The notes beneath the pieces are model-generated. The model was not told where the DNA came from, did not search any database, and saw only the letters and a program-made list of their open reading frames with translations. This document shows positions 1-9,107 of a stretch of DNA of 64,000 bases, in pieces. The stretch spans positions 806,001-870,000 of the forward strand of contig NZ_QGTG01000002.1 in assembly GCF_003182155.1 (NCBI RefSeq). The letters are read 5' to 3'. The stretch's first letter is position 1. Each line of letters starts with the position of its first letter. The stretch is from Chitinophaga sp. S165 (GTDB lineage Bacteria; Bacteroidota; Bacteroidia; Chitinophagales; Chitinophagaceae). The translations under genes were made by a program, and so were the position numbers.

Positions 1-852
1 CTCTTTTACGATCAGGGCGTTACCGGGCATCAGTTCCAGTACTTCATTCTCACCCACATTGAAAGCGGTACGGATGGCAGCGCGTTCAGAAGCGGCAACG
101 ATGACATCCTCATTCACATAGTAATAAGAAGGACGGATACCGTGTGCATCGCGCATTACGAAAGCGTCTCCGCTACCGATCAATCCGCATACATGGTAAC
201 CTCCGTCGAACATAGAGAAAGCCTGTTGGAGGATGGTTTTCACATCCAGTCCGTTACGTCTCTCTTCATCTTCTTTACTCAGGAAGTGATGCAATACTTC
301 CAGCATAGCAGCGAGGTCACTATTGCGGTGGGTTTCTCCAGGTTCAACGTTCACGAACTTGAACAGTTCATCTACGTTTACGAGGTTGAAGTTACCGGCA
401 AGTGCGAGGTTGCGTGCAGGAATGGTATTGTGACGTACAAAAGGGTGGCAGAGTTCTACATTGTTCTTGCCTTGAGTCGCGTAGCGGAGGTGGCCCATCA
501 TAAGTTCCCCGAGGAAACGTATGTGGCCTTTCATGAGGCCTGGGTATTTAGTGATTTCCGGCTGGTATTTCTCTATTTCGTCTATTTCGTCTCTGACCTT
601 GGCAAAGATATCTCCGATGGCTTGCGGTGCGCTGCTTCGCAGGCGATGCATGAATGGTACTCCTGGTTCTGTGTTTAACTTCACTGTGGCTATACCTGCT
701 CCGTCCTGTCCGCGGTTATGTTGTTTCTCCATGAGGAGGTACAACTTGTTGAGGCCGTAGAAAACAGTTCCGTATTTCTGTTGGTAATATGAGAACGGCT
801 TTCTAAGTCTGATAAACGCTAATCCGCATTCATGTTTTATGGCATCACTCAT
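1..852 (-). CDS. purF: Amidophosphoribosyltransferase-like protein (PurF family), N-terminal part
   Basis: This gene runs off the left edge, so only its first 284 codons are present. The protein starts MSDAIKHECG and continues with an Ntn-type (class II) glutamine amidotransferase domain. Visible family features are the early Cys9, which would become the N-terminal nucleophile after removal of a short propeptide, an EKQHNRGQDGAG segment, and MMGHLRYATQG. PurF makes phosphoribosylamine from PRPP and glutamine, the first step of purine synthesis, in the cytoplasm. The phosphoribosyltransferase half lies outside the window, so a divergent PurF paralogue cannot be excluded. The start was chosen at 852 because it places Cys9 as in other Bacteroidota members. 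Confidence 0.85.
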   Translation of the reverse strand, partial: MSDAIKHECGLAFIRLRKPFSYYQQKYGTVFYGLNKLYLLMEKQHNRGQDGAGIATVKLNTEPGVPFMHRLRSSAPQAIGDIFAKVRDEIDEIEKYQPEITKYPGLMKGHIRFLGELMMGHLRYATQGKNNVELCHPFVRHNTIPARNLALAGNFNLVNVDELFKFVNVEPGETHRNSDLAAMLEVLHHFLSKEDEERRNGLDVKTILQQAFSMFDGGYHVCGLIGSGDAFVMRDAHGIRPSYYYVNEDVIVAASERAAIRTAFNVGENEVLELMPGNALIVKE

Positions 853-934
853 CCCTATTAGAATTGAAGGCGCAAAGTTACGGGTAAAAAGCCGAACCCC
901 CAACGCCTATTGATAAATGCAATAGGGCTATAAA

Positions 935-971
935 CGAACAATCCCCGGTATGTATTATACCGGGGATTGCT
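935..971 (-). terminator. Rho-independent terminator after the PpiC/SurA-type gene
   Basis: A perfect 12-bp inverted repeat (939-950 with 958-969) encloses a 7-nt loop. It lies 16 bases past the stop codon of the minus-strand chaperone gene. On the minus strand it is followed by a short T-rich stretch. Confidence 0.7.
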
Positions 972-986
972 ATTGAATTATATGTG

Positions 987-2372
987 TTATTGTTTTGCTA
1001 TACTTCCTATCCACTGGGCGATGTGGCTGCACTGTTTAAACTCGTCTTCCACATGGATATAATATGTCGGGATCTTTTCCCTTAACCATTTGTCGCGGGC
1101 TTCCGCCTGTTTCAGCTGAAGGGTGCGTTGCTGGATACGGGCATAATCGTCGGTCATATTCTCTCTGTGCGGATGTGTACGTGTTTTCAGGTAAATAATA
1201 CGAACACCGTTACGGCCGCCTGGCTGGTCATCGATATAAGGCATCGGTTTGGAGATACCACCTGGTTTCAGGGTATCTAACAGCAGTACGATGTCTCTTT
1301 CTGAAGGCTGGTCCAGCTGGTCGATGGTGATCAGGGAGCTACCGTTCATTCTGTTCTGGAGCATACCGCCGTCAAATTTTGCCATTGGCAGATCGCTGTA
1401 TTTCACTACTGCTTCACCGAAAGTCATTTTTCCGTTCAGGATAACCAGACGGATACTGTCCAGTTTCTTGGTAGCCTCGGCCAGGTCGTTACGGGTTACG
1501 TTTGGCTTCAGCAGGATGTGCTGTACAGTGATGTTGTCACCCTGGCGTTTGATACACTGGATCAGGTGATAACCGAACTGACTTTTGATTGGCGAAGAGA
1601 TCTCATTTTCTTTCAGACGGAAGGATGCAGCCAGGAAGTCTGGATCCCATTGTTTGTCATTACGGTTCAGGATGTATACCCCTTTATTTTCTTTAGCGCC
1701 GGGATCTTCTGAGTAGAGTATCGCGAGACGACCGAAATCACTGGTTTTTTCCTGCACCTGTTTTTTGAATTCCAACAGACGATCTATGGAATACTGGTCC
1801 ATTTCCTTGGTGGCTTTGGGCTGTATTACGATCTGTCCGATTTCCAGCTCAGATTCATAGAATTGGAGGCTGTCCTTTGGAATAGCGTCGAAATATTTTT
1901 TAACCTCGGAAGGTGTTACTTTCACTGAACTGGTGATCTTGTCCTGCATCGCCTTTGCAAGCAGCCCTTCCTTAATAGGCTGACGGAAGCGCTCACGTAG
2001 CTGGTATATGGAATACCCGGTCACTTCTTTCATTTTCTCACGGCTACCGTACAGATCTTCGAAGTAACGGATACGGTTTTCTATCTGACCGTCCACATCT
2101 TGTTCGCTTACGGGCAAGCTATCTCTTTCTGCCTGCATAACCATCACCTTCTGGGCGATGATCTGTTCCATTATCATACAAGGAGCATTGGGAGGCAGGG
2201 TATTATCCACAGTAGAACGCTGCAGATTGACCATTTCTCCTTCAATGTCTGATCTGAGAACGATTTTATCCCCCACTATAGCTGCAATTTTATCAGCTAC
2301 CATTTTCTGCTGGGCCATACCCATCTGACAGAGGAGCAGCGTACCCGCAGAAAGTGCAAAAATTTTATTCAT
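987..2372 (-). CDS. SurA/PpiC-type periplasmic peptidyl-prolyl isomerase
   Basis: This is a 461-residue secreted protein. It starts MNKIFALSAGTLLLCQ, a clear signal peptide ending near MAQQ. A SurA-like N-terminal helical region follows (about residues 25-175), then two parvulin-type rotamase domains. The first runs from about QIVIQPK to QFGYHLIQ and the second from QHILLKP onward. The role is probably folding of outer-membrane proteins in the periplasm. A start 24 bases upstream is possible, but the chosen one begins exactly at the signal peptide. It lies downstream of infB on the same strand but is separated from it by a strong hairpin, so it is probably transcribed on its own. Confidence 0.85.
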   Translation of the reverse strand: MNKIFALSAGTLLLCQMGMAQQKMVADKIAAIVGDKIVLRSDIEGEMVNLQRSTVDNTLPPNAPCMIMEQIIAQKVMVMQAERDSLPVSEQDVDGQIENRIRYFEDLYGSREKMKEVTGYSIYQLRERFRQPIKEGLLAKAMQDKITSSVKVTPSEVKKYFDAIPKDSLQFYESELEIGQIVIQPKATKEMDQYSIDRLLEFKKQVQEKTSDFGRLAILYSEDPGAKENKGVYILNRNDKQWDPDFLAASFRLKENEISSPIKSQFGYHLIQCIKRQGDNITVQHILLKPNVTRNDLAEATKKLDSIRLVILNGKMTFGEAVVKYSDLPMAKFDGGMLQNRMNGSSLITIDQLDQPSERDIVLLLDTLKPGGISKPMPYIDDQPGGRNGVRIIYLKTRTHPHRENMTDDYARIQQRTLQLKQAEARDKWLREKIPTYYIHVEDEFKQCSHIAQWIGSIAKQ

Positions 2373-2407
2373 GTTAACGAGTGCAGTGAATTCCAAAAAT
2401 AGCCAAT

Positions 2408-2441
2408 AAAAAATAAGCCGCTATTGTGCGGCTTATTTTTT
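2408..2441. terminator. Terminator between infB and the chaperone gene
   Basis: A perfect 11-bp stem (2411-2421 with 2428-2438) has a 6-nt loop and A/T runs on both sides, so it can work in either direction. It follows the infB stop at 2461 on the minus strand and closes the rimP-nusA-infB operon. Confidence 0.85.
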
Positions 2442-2460
2442 TAACAAAAGTTTATACTGA

Positions 2461-5400
2461 TTATAAAGTCCTCTTTACTTCTACTTCTTCGAAGCCTTCT
2501 ACGATATCTCCTACCTGTAGAGCGCTGTAGTTTTTGATACTCAGACCACACTCCATGTTGGAAGCAACTTCCTTCACGTCGTCCTTGTAGCGTTTCAGAG
2601 AGGCCAGTTCGCCGGTGTAGATCACGATACCTTCGCGCACCAGGTTCACACGGGTGTTGCGGGTGATCTTTCCGTCCAGTACGAAGCAACCTGCAACGGT
2701 TACCTTGTCGAAGCGGTAAGTTTCGCGGATCTCCACATTGGCCACCACTTTCTTCTCGATCTTCGGCTCCAGCATACCTTCCATCGCGCTCTTCAGTTCG
2801 TCGATAGCGTCGTAGATGATGGAGTAAGTACGGATCTCGATGTTCTCTTTCTCTGCCAGTTTGGATGCCTGAGAAGAAGGACGTACCTGGAAACCTACGA
2901 TGATAGCGTCGGAAGCGGTTGCCAGCAATACGTCGGACTCGGTGATCTGACCTACTGCCTTGTGTACCACGCTCACTACGATCTCTTCGGTAGAGAGTTT
3001 CTGCAGGGAGTCGCTCAATGCTTCTACGGAACCATCAAAGTCACCCTTGATGATGAGGTTGAGCTGTTTGAAGTTACCCAGGGCAAGACGGCGTCCGATC
3101 TCATCCAGCGTGATGTGTTTCTTCGTACGGATACCTTGTTCACGGATGATCTGGGCACGGCGGTTAGCCACTTCTTTTGCTTCAGATTCATCTTCGAACA
3201 TGCGGAACTTCTCACCAGCCTGCGGTGCACCGTTCAGACCGAGCACCTGTACAGGAGCGGATGGTCCTGCGGAGTCAACACGCTGACCGCGTTCGTTGAA
3301 CATTGCCTTGATCTTACCGAAGTTAGAACCGGAAGCGATGGTATCGCCCTGATGCAGGGTACCGTTTTGTACGAGCAGGGTAGCTACGTAACCACGGCCT
3401 TTATCGAGGGATGCTTCGATTACGCTACCTGAAGCTTCCCTGTTCGGGTTGGCTTTCAGTTCGAGCAATTCAGCTTCCAGGAGTATTTTTTCCAGCAGGA
3501 CGTCTATATTCAGACCGCTCTTGGCAGAAATTTCCTGGCTTTGGTATTTACCACCCCAGTCTTCCACCAACAGGTTCATACCTGCCAGTTGTTCTTTGAT
3601 CTTTTCAGGGTTAGCACCGTCTTTATCCACCTTATTGATGGCGAATACCATCGGCAGACCAGCAGCCTGTGAGTGGGAGATCGCTTCACGTGTCTGTGGC
3701 ATGATGGCGTCATCTGCCGCAATTACGATGATGGCGATATCCGCTACTTTGGCACCACGTGCACGCATCGCGGTAAAGGCTTCGTGACCTGGAGTATCCA
3801 GGAAGGTGAGCTTTTTACCTGAAGCGGTAACTACCTGGTAGGCACCGATGTGCTGGGTAATACCCCCTGCCTCACCGGAAACTACGTTTGCGTTACGGAT
3901 ATAGTCAAGTAAGGAGGTCTTACCATGGTCTACGTGACCCATGATGGTCACAATAGGCGCTCTTGGGATCAGATCTTCCTCGTTGTCTGTTACTTCTTCT
4001 TCTTCTATTTCATCTGCATCGTCCACGCCGATGAATTCCACTTCATAACCGAACTCTCCTGCTACCAGTTCTATTACCTCTGCGTCCAGACGCTGGTTGA
4101 TAGACACCATGATACCAAGTCCCATACATTTTGAGATCACTTCGGCAAAGCTTACATCCATCAGGTTAGCGAGTTCGCTTACAGATACGAATTCAGTTAC
4201 CTGGAGTTTATTGCCTTCAGCCCCCTGGTTAGCCATTTGCTCTGCGAGCTCATGACGTTTCTCACGGCGTTGTTTGGCTTTAGTATTCTTACCGCGGTTA
4301 CCACCACCAGACATTTTGGCCATGGTTTCCTTGATCTTATTCTGGATCTCGTTCTTATCGATTTCTTTATCCTCAGGTTTCCTGTCGCGGTCACCGAAGC
4401 GGTTGTTACCGAAGCCTCCTGGTCTGTTACCACCGTGTTGGCCTCCTCCTGGTCTGTTACCGTGCTGGCCGCCACCCGGTCTGTTACCACCCGGTCCGCC
4501 TGGGCGGTTACCGCCACCATGTTGACCACCGCCAGGTCTGTTACCACCTGGTCCGCCTGGGCGGCCATCGCGGTTAGGCGCTGCGTGAGGTCTGCTTGGG
4601 CCTGTAGGTCTGTTGGTATTGTCGCCACCGCGATTGTCGCGGTTTCCGCCGGGACGGTTATCCCTGTTAAAATCTCCACGGTTACCAGGACCGCGGTTAT
4701 CGGCGTTCCCTCCTTTAGAAAGATCGTTTGGCTGAATAGGTTCAGGTTTCTTTTCAACAATGATACGTTTCCGCTTGCGGTTATTGTCGGCATTATTGTT
4801 ATTGCCGCCACCACCACGGTTGAAATTACTGTTCCCCTTGTTGTCACGTCTTTCTGAATGTACAGGCAACTCTATTTTTCCGATCACTTTCGGACCGCTG
4901 AGTTTTTCGGCCTGTATATTTTCAATAACGGCGGTTCCTCCGTTATCACCCTGGTCTGATGCAATGTCTGCTGCAACTTCGTCCATATGCTGTGCGGCCG
5001 GTTTGTGTGCGGGTTGTTCTTTCGCTTCTGCCGGTTCTTTTGTTTTTTCCTGGGCAGCTGCCGGTTTTTCGGCTGCCGGCGCTTGTTTCTCTTCCACAGC
5101 GGGGACAGCAGGTTTTTCAGCAGCAGGAGCCGTTGTTTTTTCTTGTTGTACTGGTTGTACGTTTTGTACTGGTGGCTGAACGGGTTGCTGCGGTTTCGCT
5201 TCTGGTTGTGCAGGTTTGGCTGCTTCTACCGGAGGCTGTTGCTGTGCAACGGGTTGCGGTTGTGTTTGTGCCTGTGGTTGCGGAGTTGGTTCTTTAACCT
5301 TGTCCTTATCACTGGCAACAGGTTCCGGTTGTTTTGCAACAACTGGTTTTTCCTCCTGTTCCGGCTTTTTGGTTGCCGTAGGTGGTGGCGCAGGAGGTCT

Positions 5401-6051
5401 TTTTGGTTTATTCAGAGCATCCAGGTCAATAGTGGCTACGACTTTCGGGCCATTGATCTTTGGAGCGTCTGTTTTTATTACTTCCGGAGTTTCCGGTTGT
5501 GTTTGCACAGGCGGCGTTTTCTCAGCAACGGGCTGTTGAGGAGCAACGACGGGTTCTTTAGGTGCCTCTTCTGTTTTAACAACAGGTTTTTCTTCCGCTA
5601 CCGGTACCGGTTTAGGCTCGGGTTTAGGTTCAGGCTTCGGCTCCGGTTTAGGTTCGGGCTTTGGCTCTGCTTTAGGTTCCGGCCTGGGTTCAGGTTTTGG
5701 TTCGGGTTTAGGCGCTTCAACTGCGACCGCGGGTGTGGGTTCCTCTTTAGGAGTTGCTTCTTTCTTCTTGGCTGCTGCCTCTGCTTCTTCCTTCTCTTTC
5801 TTCTTCATTGCATCTAACACACTTCCTTTAGGCAGGGCTATCTGATCGCTTTTGCGCTTGTTAGCCTTGTCCTGCTGGAACTCGGACTGCAAAGCTGCAT
5901 ACATCTGGGACGTAAGACGGGCATTGGGTGAGCCAAAGCCCCCCATATCATAGCCCTTATTAGCAAGGAAATCGATCAACGTTTCCTTACCAATATTGAA
6001 CTCCTTGGCTGCAGCCAGCAATCGTGGCGTGTTGTTTGTTACTTCAGGCAT
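2461..6051 (-). CDS. infB: Translation initiation factor IF-2
   Basis: IF-2 brings initiator tRNA to the ribosome in a GTP-dependent way. The protein is 1196 residues, longer than E. coli IF-2 (890). It has an IF2_N motif at residues 1-60 and a Lys/Glu/Pro-rich stretch at about 84-150 with back-to-back PEPK repeats. A long Gln/Pro/Ala-rich region is followed by an Arg/Gly/Asn-rich region (about 450-555) with repeated NRPGG units. The G domain carries GHVDHGKT at 705-712, DTPGH and NKVDKD, followed by the usual C-terminal domains. The catalytic half is highly conserved; the extra length is all in the disordered N-terminal half. It is the last gene of rimP-nusA-infB. Confidence 0.98.
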   Translation of the reverse strand: MPEVTNNTPRLLAAAKEFNIGKETLIDFLANKGYDMGGFGSPNARLTSQMYAALQSEFQQDKANKRKSDQIALPKGSVLDAMKKKEKEEAEAAAKKKEATPKEEPTPAVAVEAPKPEPKPEPRPEPKAEPKPEPKPEPKPEPKPEPKPVPVAEEKPVVKTEEAPKEPVVAPQQPVAEKTPPVQTQPETPEVIKTDAPKINGPKVVATIDLDALNKPKRPPAPPPTATKKPEQEEKPVVAKQPEPVASDKDKVKEPTPQPQAQTQPQPVAQQQPPVEAAKPAQPEAKPQQPVQPPVQNVQPVQQEKTTAPAAEKPAVPAVEEKQAPAAEKPAAAQEKTKEPAEAKEQPAHKPAAQHMDEVAADIASDQGDNGGTAVIENIQAEKLSGPKVIGKIELPVHSERRDNKGNSNFNRGGGGNNNNADNNRKRKRIIVEKKPEPIQPNDLSKGGNADNRGPGNRGDFNRDNRPGGNRDNRGGDNTNRPTGPSRPHAAPNRDGRPGGPGGNRPGGGQHGGGNRPGGPGGNRPGGGQHGNRPGGGQHGGNRPGGFGNNRFGDRDRKPEDKEIDKNEIQNKIKETMAKMSGGGNRGKNTKAKQRREKRHELAEQMANQGAEGNKLQVTEFVSVSELANLMDVSFAEVISKCMGLGIMVSINQRLDAEVIELVAGEFGYEVEFIGVDDADEIEEEEVTDNEEDLIPRAPIVTIMGHVDHGKTSLLDYIRNANVVSGEAGGITQHIGAYQVVTASGKKLTFLDTPGHEAFTAMRARGAKVADIAIIVIAADDAIMPQTREAISHSQAAGLPMVFAINKVDKDGANPEKIKEQLAGMNLLVEDWGGKYQSQEISAKSGLNIDVLLEKILLEAELLELKANPNREASGSVIEASLDKGRGYVATLLVQNGTLHQGDTIASGSNFGKIKAMFNERGQRVDSAGPSAPVQVLGLNGAPQAGEKFRMFEDESEAKEVANRRAQIIREQGIRTKKHITLDEIGRRLALGNFKQLNLIIKGDFDGSVEALSDSLQKLSTEEIVVSVVHKAVGQITESDVLLATASDAIIVGFQVRPSSQASKLAEKENIEIRTYSIIYDAIDELKSAMEGMLEPKIEKKVVANVEIRETYRFDKVTVAGCFVLDGKITRNTRVNLVREGIVIYTGELASLKRYKDDVKEVASNMECGLSIKNYSALQVGDIVEGFEEVEVKRTL

Positions 6052-6175
6052 ATTGTAATCTCGGGCCTCCCCATTTTTCCCGTTAGCTAACGGGACTCCT
6101 TTTTAACAATTAACAATAACTAAAAAATACTTTCTGTCGAGCAAGCCCACATCCCGGGGAAGTTGTGGTGTGAAC

Positions 6176-7423
6176 CTACTCTTTATCAAATTCTTCCTGT
6201 AGTATTCTTCTTACTTCGCTTACAGTTTCCTCTTCAAGATCTGAGCGACGTACCAGCTCCTCTACCGTCAGGTCAAGTACACTACGGGCAGTGTCACAAC
6301 CGATACGTTTGAGTTCATCCAGTACCCATTCTTCGATTTCATCGGAGAATTCTCCCAGGTCGATGTCAAATTCAGCCTGTTCCTGCTCTTCATCGCGGAA
6401 GACGTCAATTTCATAACCTGTTAATTCACAGGCCAGTTTAATATTAACGCCTTTTTTACCGATAGCCAGGGACACCTGATCTGCTTTGAGGAAAACGGAA
6501 GCATATTTATTTTCACTATCCACCTCCATACGGCTGATCCTTGCCGGTGTCAGCGCACGCTGTATTAACAACTGTATATTAGAGGTATAGTTAATGATAT
6601 CTATATTTTCGTTACGCAGTTCGCGTACAATCCCATGAATACGGCTACCCTTCATACCTACGCAGGCACCTACAGGGTCAATGCGGTCATCATAAGACTC
6701 TACAGCTACTTTAGCTCTTTCTCCAGGTTCGCGTACGATTTTCTTGATTACGATAAGGCCGTCAAAGATCTCGGGAACTTCAATTTCCAGCAATTTAGCC
6801 AGGAAGGTAGGATGGGTGCGGGAAAGTATGATCAGCGGAGCATTGTTCTTCATCTCCACTTTTTTCACTACTGCCCTTACATTTTCCCCTTTCTTGAAAT
6901 AATCGGTAGGAATTTGTTCAGATTTAGGTAAAATTAACTCATTCCTTTCATCATCAAGCAATAAAACTTCTTTTTTCCATACCTGGTAGACTTCACCCGT
7001 TACAATTTCACCTACACGGTCAGCATATTTCTTTACAAGAATGTTCTTTTTTAGGTCGCCGATACGGGCAGAGAGGGTCTGCTTTGCAGCCAGGATGGCC
7101 CTGCGGCCAAAGTCCATGATCTCTACTTCCTCGTAAAGGTCTTCTCCTACCTGATAGTCTGGTTCAACTAAAATGGCTTCCGAATAAGCAATCTGGGCAT
7201 TATCATCCTCCACCTCACCGTCAGTAACGATGGTACGGCGGCGTAGAATTTCCAGGTCACCTTTCTCAGTATTTACAATCACGTCAAAGTTCTCATCAGA
7301 GCCATACTTTTTACGGAGAAGAGTTTTGAACACATCTTCCAACACTTTCATCAACGTAGGGCGGTCAATGTTTTCCGCTTCTTTAAACTCCGTGAATGAC
7401 TCAATCAGGTTAATACTAGCCAT
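6176..7423 (-). CDS. nusA: Transcription termination/antitermination protein NusA
   Basis: NusA binds RNA polymerase and nascent RNA, and controls pausing, termination and antitermination. The 415-residue protein has the N-terminal polymerase-binding domain (about 1-125), an S1 domain (GEIVTGEVYQVWKKEVLLL, about 135-200), and tandem KH domains with VGACVGMKGSRI and AIGKKGVNIKLA. A short acidic tail follows instead of the two extra AR repeats of E. coli NusA, as usual outside Proteobacteria. It lies between rimP (22-nt gap) and infB. A palindrome at 6079-6094 in the 124-nt gap before infB could fine-tune readthrough. Confidence 0.97.
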   Translation of the reverse strand: MASINLIESFTEFKEAENIDRPTLMKVLEDVFKTLLRKKYGSDENFDVIVNTEKGDLEILRRRTIVTDGEVEDDNAQIAYSEAILVEPDYQVGEDLYEEVEIMDFGRRAILAAKQTLSARIGDLKKNILVKKYADRVGEIVTGEVYQVWKKEVLLLDDERNELILPKSEQIPTDYFKKGENVRAVVKKVEMKNNAPLIILSRTHPTFLAKLLEIEVPEIFDGLIVIKKIVREPGERAKVAVESYDDRIDPVGACVGMKGSRIHGIVRELRNENIDIINYTSNIQLLIQRALTPARISRMEVDSENKYASVFLKADQVSLAIGKKGVNIKLACELTGYEIDVFRDEEQEQAEFDIDLGEFSDEIEEWVLDELKRIGCDTARSVLDLTVEELVRRSDLEEETVSEVRRILQEEFDKE

Positions 7424-7445
7424 GTTTCGGTTATATTATTATATT

Positions 7446-7910
7446 TTAAAACACGATGCACACCTTCGTGTGCTTGATTTCATTTAAATTTATTTCAGTT
7501 GTTTTTTTCTCTTTCTTTTTGCCCACCAGTTCCTCTATAGTCACCTTCTCCTCCGTGATGGACAACAGGGTCCCCTCTTTTTCGGAATCATCCAATAAAG
7601 TAACTGCTATCTTTCTACCTATGTTCTTAACATATTGACGGTGAAGTTTCAGTGGTTCGTCTAGTCCGGGAGAGGATACTTCCAGGGAAAAATCGTTGTC
7701 GGGGAACAAATTAGCACCTTCCAGCCTGGTATACAGGTTCCGGTTAAATGCGACCAGTTTATCGACCGGTACACCATTATCCCCGTCTACAAAGAGTTTT
7801 ACGTTATTCGTGGGTTTTATCCGCACATCTACTACGAAGTATTCCGGATAAGGCGCAAGCATTTCTGTTGCGATGTCCCGGATGTTTATTATCACTTGTT
7901 CGTTTGCCAT
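7446..7910 (-). CDS. rimP: Ribosome maturation factor RimP
   Basis: RimP helps assemble the 30S ribosomal subunit. The 154-residue protein starts MANEQVIINIRDIA and has the typical YFVVDVRIKP and LEVSSPGLDEPLK (SPG) motifs of the family. The frame is open further upstream, but family length and the hairpin just before the ATG favour this start. It is the first gene of the rimP-nusA-infB operon. There is no room for a normal Shine-Dalgarno site because seven T residues directly precede the ATG on the coding strand. Confidence 0.95.
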   Translation of the reverse strand: MANEQVIINIRDIATEMLAPYPEYFVVDVRIKPTNNVKLFVDGDNGVPVDKLVAFNRNLYTRLEGANLFPDNDFSLEVSSPGLDEPLKLHRQYVKNIGRKIAVTLLDDSEKEGTLLSITEEKVTIEELVGKKKEKKTTEINLNEIKHTKVCIVF

Positions 7911-7944
7911 AAAAAAACGAGAAGGGGACCGCTCAGTCCCCTTC
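7911..7944 (-). terminator. Terminator-like hairpin in the rimP leader, possible attenuator
   Basis: On the minus strand a perfect 9-bp GC-rich stem (7921-7929 with 7936-7944) with a 6-nt loop is followed after CTCG by seven T residues at 7917-7911. These T residues abut the rimP ATG at 7910. The shape is that of an intrinsic terminator placed between a -7 box (7965-7972) and the coding region. It may attenuate the operon that encodes NusA, itself a termination factor. The structure is seen; the regulation is inferred. Confidence 0.7.
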
Positions 7945-7964
7945 GTTAGTATCATTTTCCTATG

Positions 7965-7972
7965 CAAAATTA
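7965..7972 (-). promoter_or_regulatory. Bacteroidota -7 box upstream of rimP
   Basis: TAATTTTG on the minus strand matches the TAnnTTTG -7 consensus. Transcription would start near 7958 and give a leader of about 48 nt made up almost entirely of the 7911-7944 hairpin. A TTGG occurs upstream at 7991-7988, but its spacing of 15 nt is short. Confidence 0.55.
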
Positions 7973-8048
7973 CTATTTTATTTTGATCCAAGAACATTTT
8001 CTTTAACTTGTATGAAATAATTTCACGAGAGAAAACGCCCTGTACACA

Positions 8049-8056
8049 TAGATTTG
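8049..8056 (+). promoter_or_regulatory. -7 box upstream of the DUF2752/TM2 gene pair
   Basis: TAGATTTG fits TAnnTTTG and lies 36 nt before the start codon at 8093. No convincing -33 TTG was found. Confidence 0.45.
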
Positions 8057-8092
8057 GAAAAATAATAATAACTACGCCCCCTGGTATGAAGC

Positions 8093-8413
8093 ATGCAAAT
8101 TAAAGCATACATACAACGTATTAATATAGAATTGATCATGTGGCCGGCAGCCCTGCTGCTATTATTTTTTATGGATCCCGGTCAGCACAACGGCGAAAGT
8201 TTCTGTCTGCTCAAAAGACTTGAAATACCCTGGTGCCCCGGATGTGGTCTTGGACATTCTATCAATTTTCTATTACATGGAGAATGGAGCGCTTCTCTGA
8301 AAAGCCATCCTCTCGGACCATTCGCCGTAATAATATTAACATACCGAACTTTTCAACTCGCCAAACTGCAATGGCAATCTTTTGCAGAACTTAAAATCAC
8401 TATACATGACTGA
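8093..8413 (+). CDS. DUF2752 family membrane protein
   Basis: This is a 106-residue protein with a hydrophobic stretch near residues 16-27, the characteristic CPGCGLGHS motif (residues 49-57), and a second membrane segment near 77-88. These are the hallmarks of DUF2752, a family of small inner-membrane proteins with paired cysteines and no established function. The next gene begins inside its last codons (overlap 8406-8413), so the two are probably co-translated. Confidence 0.8.
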   Translation: MQIKAYIQRINIELIMWPAALLLLFFMDPGQHNGESFCLLKRLEIPWCPGCGLGHSINFLLHGEWSASLKSHPLGPFAVIILTYRTFQLAKLQWQSFAELKITIHD

Positions 8414-8756
8414 CCACGCATTCGCTACATTACCCGGTATTGAGCAGGAAGAACTGCTATGGCTGCAGGAACTTACCCGCGATTACTCCATTGAGACCCG
8501 TCAGCGCTTTCTGGCTATTTACCAGGGACGAAGAAAAGACCCCCAGGTAGTGCTCATTTGCTGCCTCATCGGTCTAATCGGCCCCGCCGGCATCCATCGT
8601 TTCCTGCTGAACCAGATCGGCATGGGCATATTATATATTTTAACATTGGGTCTTTGCCTGGTAGGTACTATTGTTGACGCAATCAACTACCGTCGGCTGG
8701 CCTGGGAATACAATAAAAAAGCCGCTCTCGAAAGTGCCGCTTTATTAGGTCTTTAA
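8406..8756 (+). CDS. TM2 domain-containing membrane protein
   Basis: This 116-residue protein starts MTDHAFATLPGIEQEE. Its C-terminal half has two membrane helices joined by a short loop containing GPAGIHRFLLNQIGMGI, a TM2-domain pattern, followed by a short basic tail. The TM2 family has no firm biochemical role. The chosen ATG overlaps the DUF2752 stop codon; a start at 8382 is also open but would give a longer overlap. The pairing of a DUF2752 gene with a TM2 gene suggests a shared membrane function. Confidence 0.8.
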   Translation: MTDHAFATLPGIEQEELLWLQELTRDYSIETRQRFLAIYQGRRKDPQVVLICCLIGLIGPAGIHRFLLNQIGMGILYILTLGLCLVGTIVDAINYRRLAWEYNKKAALESAALLGL

Positions 8757-8760
8757 TCAG

Positions 8761-8831
8761 GTTAATCTGCTTCCACGGCTGTTAAAGAAAACCTAAAGGC
8801 TTTTTTTTCTCTGGCCTGAAAGCAGATTAAC
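8761..8831. repeat. Inverted repeat before the DUF4834 gene
   Basis: A perfect 12-bp inverted repeat (8761-8772 with 8820-8831) flanks a loop containing a run of eight T residues. It may fold as a terminator for the TM2 gene or hold regulatory structure next to the -7 box at 8835. Confidence 0.5.
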
Positions 8832-8834
8832 TGC

Positions 8835-8842
8835 TACATTTG
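8835..8842 (+). promoter_or_regulatory. -7 box 4 nt before the DUF4834 start codon
   Basis: TACATTTG matches TAnnTTTG and ends only 4 nt before the ATG at 8847. If used, the transcript would be leaderless or nearly so. Confidence 0.45.
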
Positions 8843-8846
8843 TTAC

Positions 8847-9098
8847 ATGATACTGAAATACGCATTTTTAGCATTTGTATTCTGGTTGCTGTACAAACTC
8901 GTATTCGACTTCATTGTACCTGTGTACCAATCTACCAAACATGTACGCAGACAAATGGGAGATATTCAGGAACATCTCCGTCGTCAATACCAGCAACAGG
9001 AACAAGCACAAAGACAAACAGCGCAGGCACAACAGCAGCGAACTGCTCCTAAAAAAGCCGACAAGGGAGATTATCTGGATTTTGAAGAAATCAAATAG
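8847..9098 (+). CDS. DUF4834 family small membrane protein
   Basis: This 83-residue protein has one N-terminal membrane helix (about residues 4-28, ending VPVY), then a glutamine-rich likely coiled-coil segment (about 40-65) and an acidic end, YLDFEEIK. The layout matches DUF4834, a Bacteroidota family of unknown function. It is convergent with the HAD gene, whose stop codon is 9 nt away. Confidence 0.75.
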   Translation: MILKYAFLAFVFWLLYKLVFDFIVPVYQSTKHVRRQMGDIQEHLRRQYQQQEQAQRQTAQAQQQRTAPKKADKGDYLDFEEIK

Positions 9099-9107
9099 TC
9101 TTCGCCG

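Noticed and set aside
4237..5817. Several long plus-strand frames opposite infB
   Set aside because: They come from repeated low-complexity codons of the IF-2 N-terminal half read on the other strand.
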